Positions 33,729 to 42,851 of a stretch of 64,000 bases of DNA are shown piece by piece; position 1 is the first letter of the stretch, and each line of letters opens with the position of its first letter. The stretch spans positions 1,798,001 to 1,862,000 of the forward strand of contig CP073691.1 of the NCBI GenBank assembly GCA_018228685.1. The letters are read 5' to 3'. The stretch comes from Clostridiaceae bacterium Marseille-Q4149 (GTDB taxonomy: Bacteria > Bacillota > Clostridia > Oscillospirales > Oscillospiraceae). Position numbers and translations under genes: made by a program. The notes beneath the pieces are model-generated. The model had not been told where the DNA came from. It searched no databases and saw only the letters and a program-made list of their open reading frames with translations.

Positions 33729-34378
33729 GGAAGCTACTGTCCGTTTTCGCGGCCTTTGCCATGGCCCTGACCATCCTGACCGGGTCCATCGCCCTGCCGC
33801 TGTTGATCCGGCCCTTCTACCGGGCCCAGATCGAGCCTCTGGGCATCCCCGCCCGCAGCGGCCTGACGGCGGAGCAGATCGGGGCGGCCTTTGACGATGT
33901 GATGGACTACTGCCTGGGCAAGCGCCCGGACTTTGCCGCCGGTGTGCTGTCCTTCTCCCCGGAGGGGGCCAGCCACTTCGCCGATGTGCGGCAGCTGTTT
34001 CTGCTGGACCTTCGGGTGCTGGCGGTGTGCATGGCGGTGCTGCTGGTGCTGTACGCTCTGCGGCGGAAAAAGGGCCTGACCCTGAGTCCCCTGGCGGGCC
34101 ACAGTCCCGGCTTCTGGGCCGGCTGCGGCCTGGGCGGGGCGCTGGCCATAGCCGGCGTCCTGGCGGCCCTGGACTTTGACCGGGCCTTCACGGTGTTCCA
34201 CAGCATCTTCTTCCCCGGCAAGGACAACTGGCTCTTTGACCCGGCCACGGACCCGGTGATCCTGATCCTGCCGGAGGCGTTCTTCCGCAGCTGCGCCATT
34301 CTCATTCTGGCGGCGGTGCTGCTGTGCTGCGCCGCGCTCATCATCGCGGACCTGTGCCGCCGCAGACGGGCCCCATAA
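33725..34378 (+). CDS. Integral membrane protein of the TIGR01906/DUF1461 type
   Basis: 217 residues: N-terminal helix (LSVFAAFAMALTILTGSIAL), an external stretch with YRAQIEPLG and VMDYCLGKRPDF, then FADVRQLFLLDLRVLAVCMA and two or three more helices, with FFPGKDNWLFDPATDPVILI between them. This order, especially the HxxDVxxLF and DNWLxDPxxD segments, is that of the TIGR01906 (Lit-related DUF1461) membrane proteins, function unknown in most species. Third gene of the GlpP operon; GGAGG before the ATG at 33725. Confidence 0.82.
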   Translation: MRKLLSVFAAFAMALTILTGSIALPLLIRPFYRAQIEPLGIPARSGLTAEQIGAAFDDVMDYCLGKRPDFAAGVLSFSPEGASHFADVRQLFLLDLRVLAVCMAVLLVLYALRRKKGLTLSPLAGHSPGFWAGCGLGGALAIAGVLAALDFDRAFTVFHSIFFPGKDNWLFDPATDPVILILPEAFFRSCAILILAAVLLCCAALIIADLCRRRRAP

Positions 34379-34388
34379 ATGGGCACAA

Positions 34389-34429
34389 AAAAAGCGCCTT
34401 GCGGCGCATCCCTTCGTAAAACGCTTTTT
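34389..34429 (+). terminator. Terminator of the GlpP operon
   Basis: AAAAAGCG (34389-34396) pairs with CGCTTTTT (34422-34429) over an inner GCGCC/GGCGC stem. Confidence 0.65.
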
Positions 34430-34433
34430 CTGT

Positions 34434-34460
34434 AAAAAAAATCACCACGCACAAGCGTGG
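34434..34460 (-). terminator. Terminator of the 25-residue protein gene
   Basis: Minus strand: CCACGC-TTGT-GCGTGG, then TGATTTTTTTT. Confidence 0.82.
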
Positions 34461-34486
34461 CTTCTTCCTTGGTATAGCCGGATCAC

Positions 34487-34564
34487 TTACCGCTCGCTGG
34501 GCTGCCAGTCGGAACCCTCGAAGATCATGTCATCCAGGTCACCCTTCATGAAGATGTTGGTCAT
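34487..34564 (-). CDS. 25-residue small protein of unknown function
   Basis: A 26-codon frame starting MTNIFMKGDLDD and ending GSDWQPSER, then TAA. It has everything a gene needs at proper spacing: promoter (34600-34628), AAAGGAG 7-9 bases before ATG, and an intrinsic terminator (34434-34460), and no other gene shares the transcript. It is acidic, without signal peptide or membrane helix, with a terminal Trp and a basic last residue. I do not know its function; it could be a regulatory peptide or a protein-binding small subunit. Confidence 0.72.
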   Translation of the reverse strand: MTNIFMKGDLDDMIFEGSDWQPSER

Positions 34565-34599
34565 TGTATCACGCTCCTTTCTTCTCTTTTCACGGTTAT

Positions 34600-34628
34600 A
34601 GTATACCCCGCCCGACCCGGTTTTGCAA
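34600..34628 (-). promoter_or_regulatory. Promoter of the 25-residue protein gene
   Basis: Minus strand: TTGCAA (34623-34628), 17 bp, TATACT (34600-34605). The start point would be about 30 bases before the ATG. Confidence 0.78.
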
Positions 34629-34694
34629 GGGTGAGAATCTACATTTTTCATAAAAACCGCTCATCATTTTTTGCTATTATGCACAACAAAGGAC

Positions 34695-34724
34695 TTGCAA
34701 ACCCCGGGGAACCTATTATATAAT
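34695..34724 (+). promoter_or_regulatory. Promoter of the metallophosphoesterase-mnmG-murT region
   Basis: TTGCAA (34695-34700), 18 bp, TATAAT (34719-34724), about 28 bases before the GTG start codon. Confidence 0.7.
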
Positions 34725-34752
34725 AAGTGACAGCGGGAAAGGAGGTGCCGCC

Positions 34753-35589
34753 GTGGCCCACAAGGAACAACGCAGAAAGAAGACCCTGCCGCTGCTGCTG
34801 GCGGCCCTGACCCTGGCCGGGGCGGGACTCTGGTGGGGGAACTACACCCTCTCCGTCGAGGAATACGCATTTTCCTCCTCCCGTCTGCCCCCGGGCTGGG
34901 ACGGCGGACGGCTGGTGGTGCTGTCGGACCTCCATGGCCGCCGGTTCGGCCGGGACAACCGCCGCCTGGCGGCGGCGGTGGAGGCCGCCCACCCGGACGT
35001 CATCGCTCTGGTGGGGGATTTCGTGGACGAGTGGACGGACCCGGCGTACCTGCGCCCTCTGCTGGAAAGGCTCACGGCCCTGGCCCCCTGCTATTTCGTC
35101 TCCGGCAACCACGAGTGGGCCGCCGGAAAGATGCAGGAGACGGCGGCCCTGCTGGCGGACTGCGGCGTCACCTGGCTCCACAACGGCTTCGTGACGCTTC
35201 AGCGGGGCGGCGATAGCCTGCTCCTAGCGGGCATCGACGACCCCAACGGCTACGCCGACCAGAAAACGCCCCAGCAGGTGGCCCGGGAGGTCCGGGACGC
35301 CGCCCCGGAGGGCTTCTGGCTGCTGCTGGCCCACCGGAACAACCTGTTTGAATCGGAATATGCCGCCCTGGGGGCGGATCTGACCCTGTCGGGCCACGGC
35401 CACGGCGGTCTGTGGCGTCTGCCCTTTACCGACGGGCTGCTGGGAAGCGGCGGCACGCTGCTGCCCTCCTATACCAACGGATTTTACACCTGCCGGGGCG
35501 CGGAGGTATTTGTCTCCCGGGGCCTCGGCGGCATGGTGCGCCTGTTCAACCGCCCGGAGGTGGCGGTGTTGACCCTGCGGCGCGCATAA
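34753..35589 (+). CDS. Membrane-anchored calcineurin-like metallophosphoesterase
   Basis: 278 residues. One N-terminal hydrophobic helix (LPLLLAALTLAGAGLWWGN) anchors the enzyme. The phosphoesterase blocks are complete: VVLSDLHGR (DxH), ALVGDFVD (GDxxD), SGNHEW (GNH[E]), LLLAHR, and LSGHGHGG (GHxH). These bind two metal ions. YkuE-like enzymes act on UDP-diacylglucosamine-type lipids or related phosphodiesters; the substrate here is unknown. GTG start after GGAGGTG. Likely first gene of a run that continues into mnmG. Confidence 0.88.
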   Translation: MAHKEQRRKKTLPLLLAALTLAGAGLWWGNYTLSVEEYAFSSSRLPPGWDGGRLVVLSDLHGRRFGRDNRRLAAAVEAAHPDVIALVGDFVDEWTDPAYLRPLLERLTALAPCYFVSGNHEWAAGKMQETAALLADCGVTWLHNGFVTLQRGGDSLLLAGIDDPNGYADQKTPQQVAREVRDAAPEGFWLLLAHRNNLFESEYAALGADLTLSGHGHGGLWRLPFTDGLLGSGGTLLPSYTNGFYTCRGAEVFVSRGLGGMVRLFNRPEVAVLTLRRA

Positions 35590-35598
35590 GGAGCCTGT

Positions 35599-37497
35599 AT
35601 GAGAGAATTTGACGCGGGACAATTTGATATCGCCGTCATCGGCGCGGGACACGCCGGCATCGAGGCGGCTCTGGCCGCCGCCCGCCTGGGGCTGGAAACG
35701 GTGTGCCTGACCATCAACCTGGACGCCGTGGGCAATATGCCCTGCAACCCCGCCATCGGCGGCACCGCCAAGGGCCACCTGGTCCGGGAGCTGGACGCCC
35801 TGGGCGGCGAAATGGCCCGGGCGGCGGATAGGGCCTGCATCCAATACCGGATGCTCAACCGCCGGAAGGGTCCCGCCGTGTGGTCCCTGCGGGCCCAGGC
35901 GGACCGCCGGGCCTATCAGCAGGTGATGAAGCACACCCTGGAGCGGCAGGAGCACCTGACCCTGCGCCAGGCGGAGGCGGTGGCCCTGCGGACGGAAAAC
36001 GGCCGCGTCACCGGCGTGGTGCTGCGCACCGGGGCGGTATACCGGGTCCGGGCGGTGGTGCTGTGCACCGGCACCTATCTCCGGGGCCGCACCATCGTGG
36101 GCGACTGTGTGGAGGACTCCGGTCCCGACGGACTCCACGCGGCGGGCCCCCTGACGGAGAGCCTGCTGGCCCTGGGCCTGCCTCTGCGGCGGTTCAAAAC
36201 CGGCACCCCTCCCCGGGTGAACCGCCGGAGCATCGACTTTTCCCAAATGCAGCTCCAGGAGGGGGACCCCTCTCCCCTGCCCTTCAGCTTCGAGACCCCG
36301 GCCCCGCCGGAAAACCGGGCGGTGTGCTGGCTGACCTACACCACCCCGGAGACCCACCGGATCATCCGGGAGAACCTGGACAAAAGCCCCCTGTATTCCG
36401 GGGTCATCCAGGGGGTGGGGCCCCGATACTGCCCCTCCATCGAAACCAAGATCGTCCGCTTCCCGGACAAGGAGCGGCACCAGCTGTTCATCGAGCCCAT
36501 GGGCCTGGACACGGAGGAAATGTACATCCAGGGCTTCTCCTCCTCCCTGCCGGAGGATGTACAGCTGGCCATGCTGCACTCCGTCCCCGGCCTGGAGCGG
36601 GCGGAGATGATGCGCCCGGCCTACGCCATCGAATACGACTGCATCGACCCCACGGCCCTGCGCCCCACCTTAGAGACCCGGACGGTCCGGGGCCTGTACG
36701 GCGCGGGACAGTTCAACGGCTCCTCCGGATACGAGGAGGCGGCGGTCCAGGGCTTTATGGCCGGGGTCAACGCGGCGCTGGCCCTGCTGGGCCAGGAGCC
36801 GCTGATCCTGAAGCGCAGCGAAAGCTACATCGGTACCCTTATCGACGACCTGGTGACCAAGGGCACCCAGGAGCCCTACCGCATGATGACCAGCCGCTCG
36901 GAATACCGCCTGCTGCTGCGCCAGGACAACGCAGACCGCCGCCTGTGCCCCATCGGCTTCCGCATCGGCCTGGTATCGGCTGAGCGGCTGCGGCGGGTGG
37001 AGGAAAAATACGCCGCCGTGGAGCGGGAGATCCGCCGCCTGGAGAAAACCGGCGTCCCCGGCACCCCGGCGCTGAATCGCCTGCTGACGGACCTGGGCAC
37101 CGCTCCGGTGCCCGACGGCTGCCGCCTCATCGACCTGCTGCGGCGGCCCCAGGTGGGCTACGACGACCTGGCCCCCTTCGACCCGGCCCCGCCGGGCCTG
37201 CCCCCCGCCGTCCGGGAGCAGGTGGAGATCACCGTGAAATATGAGGGCTACATCCGCCGCCAGGAAAAGCAGGTGGAGGAATTTGAAAAACTGGAGCGCC
37301 GCCGCCTGCCGCCGGACATGGATTACAGCCATATCCAGGGGCTGCGGCTGGAGGCACGGGAGAAGCTGGCCGCCCTGCGGCCGGAGAACCTGGGCCAGGC
37401 GGGCCGCATCTCCGGCGTATCCCCCGCCGACATAGCGGCCCTGATGGTATACCTGCACACCCGCGAAACGCCGCCCGAAGGAGGGACCTCAACATGA
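35599..37497 (+). CDS. mnmG: tRNA uridine-5-carboxymethylaminomethyl modification enzyme MnmG
   Basis: 632 residues, full length. With MnmE it makes (c)mnm5U34 in tRNAs. N-terminal FAD-binding motif [14 protein letters not shown]; conserved [20 protein letters not shown] with the functional Cys in MPCNPA; second Cys in [27 protein letters not shown]-terminal helical tRNA-binding domain with [16 protein letters not shown]. mnmE and rsmG are not in the window. Overlaps the next gene by 4 bases. Confidence 0.97.
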   Translation: MREFDAGQFDIAVIGAGHAGIEAALAAARLGLETVCLTINLDAVGNMPCNPAIGGTAKGHLVRELDALGGEMARAADRACIQYRMLNRRKGPAVWSLRAQADRRAYQQVMKHTLERQEHLTLRQAEAVALRTENGRVTGVVLRTGAVYRVRAVVLCTGTYLRGRTIVGDCVEDSGPDGLHAAGPLTESLLALGLPLRRFKTGTPPRVNRRSIDFSQMQLQEGDPSPLPFSFETPAPPENRAVCWLTYTTPETHRIIRENLDKSPLYSGVIQGVGPRYCPSIETKIVRFPDKERHQLFIEPMGLDTEEMYIQGFSSSLPEDVQLAMLHSVPGLERAEMMRPAYAIEYDCIDPTALRPTLETRTVRGLYGAGQFNGSSGYEEAAVQGFMAGVNAALALLGQEPLILKRSESYIGTLIDDLVTKGTQEPYRMMTSRSEYRLLLRQDNADRRLCPIGFRIGLVSAERLRRVEEKYAAVEREIRRLEKTGVPGTPALNRLLTDLGTAPVPDGCRLIDLLRRPQVGYDDLAPFDPAPPGLPPAVREQVEITVKYEGYIRRQEKQVEEFEKLERRRLPPDMDYSHIQGLRLEAREKLAALRPENLGQAGRISGVSPADIAALMVYLHTRETPPEGGTST

Positions 37498-38135
37498 CCG
37501 TTATCGACCTGACCCACACCATCCGGGAGGATATGCCCGTCTATCCCGGCACGGAGCCGCCCCGGCTTACCACCGCCTGCACCGTTTCCCAGTGCGGCTA
37601 CCGGGAGACCCTGCTGCATATGTATTCCCACACCGGCACCCACATGGACGCCCCCGCCCACATGATGGACGGGGCCCCCACCCTGGACAGCTTCGGTCCG
37701 GACCGCTTTGTGGGCCGTGGCTATGTGATGGACTGCCGTGGCCTGTCCCGAATTCCCCTGGACCTGCTGCTGCGGCACGAGGCCGCCCTGCGGGACGCGG
37801 ACTTTCTGCTGTTCTGCACCGGGTGGGACCAATACTGGGGCACCGATGCCTATTATGAAGGGTTTCCGTGTCTGACCGAGGAGGCCGCCCGGTTCGTGGC
37901 GGGCCTGCCTCTGAAGGGGGTGGGAGAGGATTCCATCTCTCTGGACCCCTGCGACACGGTGGATTACCCCAACCACCTGACCCTGTTTTCCGCAGGGCTG
38001 GTGAATACCGAGAACCTCAAGGGGCTGGCGCAGCTCATCGGCCGGGAATTCACGTTCCTGACCATGCCCCTGAAATTTGAAAATGCCGACGGCTGCAGCT
38101 GCCGGGCGGCGGCGATTGTTACCAAGGAGGCTTGA
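37494..38135 (+). CDS. Cyclase/kynurenine formamidase-family metal hydrolase
   Basis: 213 residues of the cyclase family. The metal-binding motif [13 protein letters not shown] (HxGTHxDxPxH) is intact, with the opening [16 protein letters not shown] and a C-terminal [22 protein letters not shown] region. Family members hydrolyse N-formylkynurenine or cyclic amides. No tryptophan catabolic gene is near, so the substrate is open. ATGA overlap with mnmG. Confidence 0.85.
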   Translation: MTVIDLTHTIREDMPVYPGTEPPRLTTACTVSQCGYRETLLHMYSHTGTHMDAPAHMMDGAPTLDSFGPDRFVGRGYVMDCRGLSRIPLDLLLRHEAALRDADFLLFCTGWDQYWGTDAYYEGFPCLTEEAARFVAGLPLKGVGEDSISLDPCDTVDYPNHLTLFSAGLVNTENLKGLAQLIGREFTFLTMPLKFENADGCSCRAAAIVTKEA

Positions 38136-38140
38136 ACACA

Positions 38141-39535
38141 ATGGGTAAACTGCGATTCCTGTTTGCGCTGTGGATGGCGAAGCTGTCCGTCCCGGCGCTG
38201 AAGATCACCCGCCACAACGGAACGGACTTCCCCGGCACCCTGGCCCTGAAGCTGTGCCCGGATTTCCTGAAGTATGTGGGCCGGCCCAAAACCATCATCG
38301 CCGTCACCGGCACCAACGGCAAAACCACTGTCAGCAATCTCCTGGCGGACACCCTGGAAAAGGCGGGTCACCGGGTCCTCATCAACCGGGCCGGTTCCAA
38401 CGTGGCCAGCGGCATCGCCACCGCCCTGCTGAAGGGCTGCAACCTGGCGGGCCGGGTGAAGGACTATGACATGGCCGTGCTGGAGGTGGACGAGCGCTCC
38501 AGCGTCCGGGTGTACCCCTACATCACCCCGGACTATATCGCCGTCACCAACCTGTTCCGGGACAGCATCATGCGCAACGCCCACGCCGACTTCATCGCCG
38601 GCATCATCAGCCGCAGCGTCCCCGCCGCCTCTAAGCTGGTGCTCAACGCCGACGACCTGATCTCCTGCGGCCTGGCCCCGGAGAATTCCCGGGTCTATTT
38701 CGGCATCGACCGCCTGCCCTCGGACACCGTGGAGTGCGTCAACCACATCAACGACGTGCGCATCTGCCCCAAGTGCGCCGGGAAGCTGCGCTATGAATAC
38801 CGCCGCTATCACCACATCGGCCGGGCCGTGTGTCAGGACTGCGGCTTCCACTCCCCGGACAGCGACTATCTGGCCACCAACGTGGATATCCCCGGCGGTA
38901 CCATGACCATCCGGGAGGACGGAAAAGAATACCCCTATACCCTGATCTGCGACAGCGTATTCAATGTCTACAACATGGTCACGGTGATCGCCGTGCTGCG
39001 TCAGCTGGGCTACGCCCATGACGAGATCGCCCGGGTGCTGTCCCAGTCCGCCATCACCGAAAGCCGCCACAACGTGGAACAGGCCGGAAACGTCACCCTG
39101 GTCCGGGAAATGGCCAAGGACAAGAACGCCCTGGCCTGCTCCCGGGTGTTCCAGTATATCGCCTCCCGCCCCGGCAAGAAAGAAGTCATGCTGCTGATGA
39201 ACTCCCTGACGGACGTGCCCCACTGGTCGGAAAACGTCTGCTGGTTCTACGATACGGACTTTGAGTATCTGGCGGACGAGAGCATCGTCCGGGTGGTGTG
39301 CACCGGTCTGCGGTGCGAGGACTACAAGCTCCGCTGCCTGATGGCCGGCGTGCCGGAGGACCGCCTGGCCTGCGCCAAGGACGAGCACGACGCGGCGGCC
39401 ATGATGGCCTACGAGCCCGGCGACGAGCTGTATGTGCTCTACGGCACGGACACCCTGGAGCTTGCCTATCAGGTGTATGACCAGATGAAGGATATCGCCC
39501 GTTCCCGGGCGGCGGAGCAGGAGGTGCAGGCATGA
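38141..39535 (+). CDS. murT: Lipid II isoglutaminyl synthase, MurT subunit
   Basis: 464 residues. Mur-ligase-type ATPase that amidates the D-Glu of lipid II together with GatD. Walker A TGTNGKTTVSNLLA; DEx motif LEVDERSSVR; a Cys4 zinc ribbon (CPKCAGK, then CQDCGFH) inserted in the middle domain as in MurT; C-terminal DUF1727 region with LLMNSLTDVPHW and WFYDTDFEYL, which holds the acidic residue that completes the active site. AAGGAGG favours ATG 38141 over an in-frame TTG at 38132. Directly followed by gatD (ATGA overlap). Confidence 0.92.
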   Translation: MGKLRFLFALWMAKLSVPALKITRHNGTDFPGTLALKLCPDFLKYVGRPKTIIAVTGTNGKTTVSNLLADTLEKAGHRVLINRAGSNVASGIATALLKGCNLAGRVKDYDMAVLEVDERSSVRVYPYITPDYIAVTNLFRDSIMRNAHADFIAGIISRSVPAASKLVLNADDLISCGLAPENSRVYFGIDRLPSDTVECVNHINDVRICPKCAGKLRYEYRRYHHIGRAVCQDCGFHSPDSDYLATNVDIPGGTMTIREDGKEYPYTLICDSVFNVYNMVTVIAVLRQLGYAHDEIARVLSQSAITESRHNVEQAGNVTLVREMAKDKNALACSRVFQYIASRPGKKEVMLLMNSLTDVPHWSENVCWFYDTDFEYLADESIVRVVCTGLRCEDYKLRCLMAGVPEDRLACAKDEHDAAAMMAYEPGDELYVLYGTDTLELAYQVYDQMKDIARSRAAEQEVQA

Positions 39536-40248
39536 AAACCGAGATTTTGTTCCCCGAGGTGGCCAACCTCTGCGGCGACCTGATGAACGTCACCTATCTG
39601 CGCCAGTCCTGCCCGGAGATGGAGGTGGTGGAAACCGGTCTGAAGGACCGCCCCGCCTTTCTGGACGGCGGCGTGGACCTGGTGTACGTGGGCTCTGCCA
39701 CCGAGCGGGGCCTGCGGCTGATGGTCCAGGCCCTGACCCCCTATAAGGCGGAGCTGGAGCGCTATGTGGACGGCGGCGGCCTGATGCTGGCCACCGGCAA
39801 CGCCCTGGACGCCCTGGGCGAATATGTGGTCATCGACGGCAAGCGCGCCTTCGACGGCCTGGGCATCCTACCCACCCACGCCGAGTATCACATGATGAAG
39901 CGCCACAACAGCTTCCTGCTGGGGAGCTTCCAGGATATGGAAATTGTTGGCTTCAAGAGCCTGTTCGGCCACACCTATCCCGATGATGAGCTGGCGAACC
40001 CCCTGTTCCGGGTGGAGCGGGGCGTGGGCCGCCATCCCGGGGCCTTTGCCGAGGGCTTTCTCCGGGGCGGCCTCATGGCCACCTATCTCATCGGGCCGCT
40101 GCTGCCTCTGAACCCGCCCTTCACCCGGTATCTGCTGGAGCAGATGGGAGCCAAGGACGTGCACCTGGCCTTTGAGGACACCGCCATGAAGGCCTACCGG
40201 GCCCGGGTGGAGGAGTTCCGGGACGAAAAGCGGGGCTATCAGTATTAA
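39532..40248 (+). CDS. gatD: GatD-like subunit of lipid II amidase, without the expected catalytic Cys and His
   Basis: 238 residues; the length and position right after murT identify it as GatD, the class I glutamine amidotransferase partner. Family landmarks remain: LFPEVANLCGDLMNV, VYVGSATERG, and TYLIGPLLPLNPP. However, the nucleophile elbow, normally containing Cys before GGYQ, reads LATGNALDALG (residues 86-96), and the catalytic His of the usual TYLHGPLL is Ile187. No Cys lies anywhere near the elbow. As read it should not hydrolyse glutamine, so it may be structural or channel ammonia from elsewhere. Confidence 0.85.
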   Translation: MKTEILFPEVANLCGDLMNVTYLRQSCPEMEVVETGLKDRPAFLDGGVDLVYVGSATERGLRLMVQALTPYKAELERYVDGGGLMLATGNALDALGEYVVIDGKRAFDGLGILPTHAEYHMMKRHNSFLLGSFQDMEIVGFKSLFGHTYPDDELANPLFRVERGVGRHPGAFAEGFLRGGLMATYLIGPLLPLNPPFTRYLLEQMGAKDVHLAFEDTAMKAYRARVEEFRDEKRGYQY

Positions 40249-40299
40249 GCCTCTCACCCGCCTGCCGCCCGGGGCATACACTGATATCGAGGTGATATC

Positions 40300-40620
40300 A
40301 TGGAGGTGCTGCAAGACGGCGTGCTGGCCTTTCTGGCGGCCACGGGGCTGGCGGCCCTGTTCTGGCTGCTGACGGGCTGGCTGCGGCGGCGGGAGCCCGC
40401 CCGGGTGATGCTGCTGATCCCCGCCCGGCCCGGCTGCGACTTTGCCGCCCCGGCGGCCCAGATGCTGGACCTGCGGCGGCAGCTGCGGGGGGCGGTCCCC
40501 ATCGTGCTGTGCGACTGCGGCCTGGAGGGGGCGGACCTGCGCCGGGCCCGGGAGCTGACGGAGCGATACGACGATCTTCTGCTGCTGACGGCGGCGGAGA
40601 TCCCCGACCATTTACCATAA
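40300..40620 (+). CDS. Small membrane-anchored protein of unknown function
   Basis: 106 residues: one N-terminal helix (GVLAFLAATGLAALFWLLTG), a basic stretch, then a small alpha/beta-like domain (VMLLIPARPGCDFAAPAA, VPIVLCDCGLEGADLRRA). Not recognised. It ends 11 bases before recD2, in the same direction. GAGGTGATATC precedes the ATG. Confidence 0.65.
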   Translation: MEVLQDGVLAFLAATGLAALFWLLTGWLRRREPARVMLLIPARPGCDFAAPAAQMLDLRRQLRGAVPIVLCDCGLEGADLRRARELTERYDDLLLLTAAEIPDHLP

Positions 40621-40631
40621 GGAGGGCCGCT

Positions 40632-42851
40632 ATGGCCGAACGAAGCACGGTGGAGGGCGCCGTACAAAGCCTAATTTTTCAGAATGAGGACAACGGCTAC
40701 ACCGTGCTCTCCCTGCTGACGGACGACGGCGAGCTGGTGACGGTGGTGGGGTGCATCCCCTGCGCCGCCCCCGGCGAGGGGATGACCGTCACCGGCGTGT
40801 GGACCAACCACCCCAGCTACGGCCCCCAGTTCGCGGCGGAGTCCGTGGAGCGCCGCATGCCGGAGACGGAGGAGGACATCGCGGCCTATCTGGCCTCCGG
40901 CATTCTCAAGGGCATCGGCCCCGCCACCGCCCAGCGGCTGGTGGACCGCTTCGGGGCGGACACCCTGGCCGTTATCGAGGAGGAGCCGGAGCGGCTGCAA
41001 ACCGTCAAGGGCATCACCGCCAAAAAGGCCATGGAGCTGTCCGCCGCCTTCCGGGAGCTGACGGGGCTGAAGCGGGTGATGGAATTTCTGGCCCGGTATG
41101 AGCTGCCGGTGCCTCTGGCCATGCAGCTGTACCGGGCCTATGGGGCCCAGGCCCTGCCCCGGCTGAAGGAGGACCCCTATCTTCTCACGGGGCAGGCCTA
41201 CGGCGTGGCCTTTTCCACCATGGACGAGATCGCCCTGAGCATGGGCTTCGACGGCGACAGCCCCTGCCGGGTGGAGGCCGCCCTTACATACGAGCTGTCC
41301 CACAATCTGAACAACGGCCATGTGTTCCTGCCCCGGGACAAGCTGCTTTTTGCCTCCGCCCAGTTGATTGACGGCAACCCGGACGCCCTGGAGACCGCCC
41401 TGGACGGGCTGCTGGCCCGGGGCGTCATCGTCCAGGAGCCGGTGGCGGGGGTGCAGGCCTGCTATCTCCAGCGCCTGTATCAGGCGGAGACCCAGGTGGC
41501 CCGGCGGCTGCTGTCCCTGCGGGACGCGCCCCGGCAGACCGGGAAAAACGTGGACAAAATCATCGCCGAGATGGAGGCCCGCCAGGGCATCGCCTATGCG
41601 CCCCAGCAGCGCCGGGCGGTGGAGCTGGCGGCCCGGAGCGGGGTGCTGCTGCTGACCGGCGGCCCCGGCACCGGCAAAACCACCTCCACCCGGGGCATCG
41701 TCACCCTGCTGGAGCGCATGGGCCTGACGGTGCTGCTGCTGGCCCCCACGGGCCGGGCGGCCAAGCGCATGAGCGAGCTGTGCTCCCGGGAGGCCCAGAC
41801 CATCCACCGCTGCCTGGGCATGACCTTCAACGAGCTTACCGGCGAGGTGACCTTCAAGAAAAACGAAAAGGACCTGCTGGAGGCCGACGCCGTCATCGTG
41901 GACGAGATGAGCATGGTGGACCTGCCGCTGATGGACGCCCTGCTGGCGGCCCTGAAGCCCGGGTGCCGCCTGGTGATGGTGGGGGACCCGGACCAGCTGC
42001 CCTCCGTGGGCCCCGGCAACGTGCTGGGAGATATCCTGCGCAGCGGCGCGGTGGACTCCGTGACCCTGACGGAGGTGTTCCGCCAGGCGGAGCAGTCCGC
42101 CATCATCCGCAGCGCCCACGCCGTGAACCGGGGCCAGGCCCCGGACCTGAGCAATAAGCAAAGCGACTTTTTCTTCCTGTGCCGCCGCTCGCCGGACCGG
42201 CTGGTGCAGACGGTGGTGGACCTGTGCCGCACCCGTCTGCCGGACAAGATGGGCATCCCCGCCGGGCAGATCCAGGTGCTGACCCCCACCCGCAAGGGGG
42301 AGACCGGCACCGTCAGCCTGAACCGGGCCCTGCAGGCAGCTCTGAACCCCCCGGCCCCGGGCAAGCGCCAGAAGACCTGGGGCGACATGATCTTCCGGGT
42401 GGGGGACCGGGTGATGCAGACCCGGAACAACTATGACGTTCTCTGGGAAAAGGACAACGGCGAGGCCGGCAGCGGTATCTTCAACGGCGACGTGGGCACG
42501 GTGGAGGACATCGACCCCTCCGGCGAGCTGGTGACCATCCGGTTCGACGACCGCACCAGCGTATACACCGCCGACCTGCTGAGCCAGCTGGACATGGCCT
42601 ATGCCATGACCGTCCACAAGGCCCAGGGCAGCGAATACCGGGCGGTGGTGCTGGTGTCCGCCCCGGCGGCCCCCAATCTGCTGGTCCGGGGCGTGCTGTA
42701 CACCGCCATCACCCGGGCCAGGGAGCTGCTGGTGATGGTAGGCGACGACGCCATCCCCGGCCGCATGGCGGAAAATGACCGCCGCACCCGGCGATACAGC
42801 GGCCTGCGCCGCAGACTCAAGCAAGGAGGACCAAGCCATGGGCATGAGTGA
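40632..42851 (+). CDS. recD2: RecD2-type 5'-3' DNA helicase (chromosomal copy)
   Basis: 739 residues. Stand-alone RecD-like helicase: N-terminal OB/helix-hairpin-helix part (YLASGILKGIGPATAQRLVD, VKGITAKKAMELSAAF), then SF1B helicase motifs: LTGGPGTGKTTSTRGI, VIVDEMSMVDLPL, VMVGDPDQLPSVGPGNVL, EVFRQAEQS and the C-terminal AMTVHKAQGSEYRAVV and LYTAITRARELLV. Works in mismatch repair and replication fork processing in Bacillus. GGAGGG before ATG 40632. The next gene overlaps its end by 14 bases. Confidence 0.93.
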   Translation: MAERSTVEGAVQSLIFQNEDNGYTVLSLLTDDGELVTVVGCIPCAAPGEGMTVTGVWTNHPSYGPQFAAESVERRMPETEEDIAAYLASGILKGIGPATAQRLVDRFGADTLAVIEEEPERLQTVKGITAKKAMELSAAFRELTGLKRVMEFLARYELPVPLAMQLYRAYGAQALPRLKEDPYLLTGQAYGVAFSTMDEIALSMGFDGDSPCRVEAALTYELSHNLNNGHVFLPRDKLLFASAQLIDGNPDALETALDGLLARGVIVQEPVAGVQACYLQRLYQAETQVARRLLSLRDAPRQTGKNVDKIIAEMEARQGIAYAPQQRRAVELAARSGVLLLTGGPGTGKTTSTRGIVTLLERMGLTVLLLAPTGRAAKRMSELCSREAQTIHRCLGMTFNELTGEVTFKKNEKDLLEADAVIVDEMSMVDLPLMDALLAALKPGCRLVMVGDPDQLPSVGPGNVLGDILRSGAVDSVTLTEVFRQAEQSAIIRSAHAVNRGQAPDLSNKQSDFFFLCRRSPDRLVQTVVDLCRTRLPDKMGIPAGQIQVLTPTRKGETGTVSLNRALQAALNPPAPGKRQKTWGDMIFRVGDRVMQTRNNYDVLWEKDNGEAGSGIFNGDVGTVEDIDPSGELVTIRFDDRTSVYTADLLSQLDMAYAMTVHKAQGSEYRAVVLVSAPAAPNLLVRGVLYTAITRARELLVMVGDDAIPGRMAENDRRTRRYSGLRRRLKQGGPSHGHE

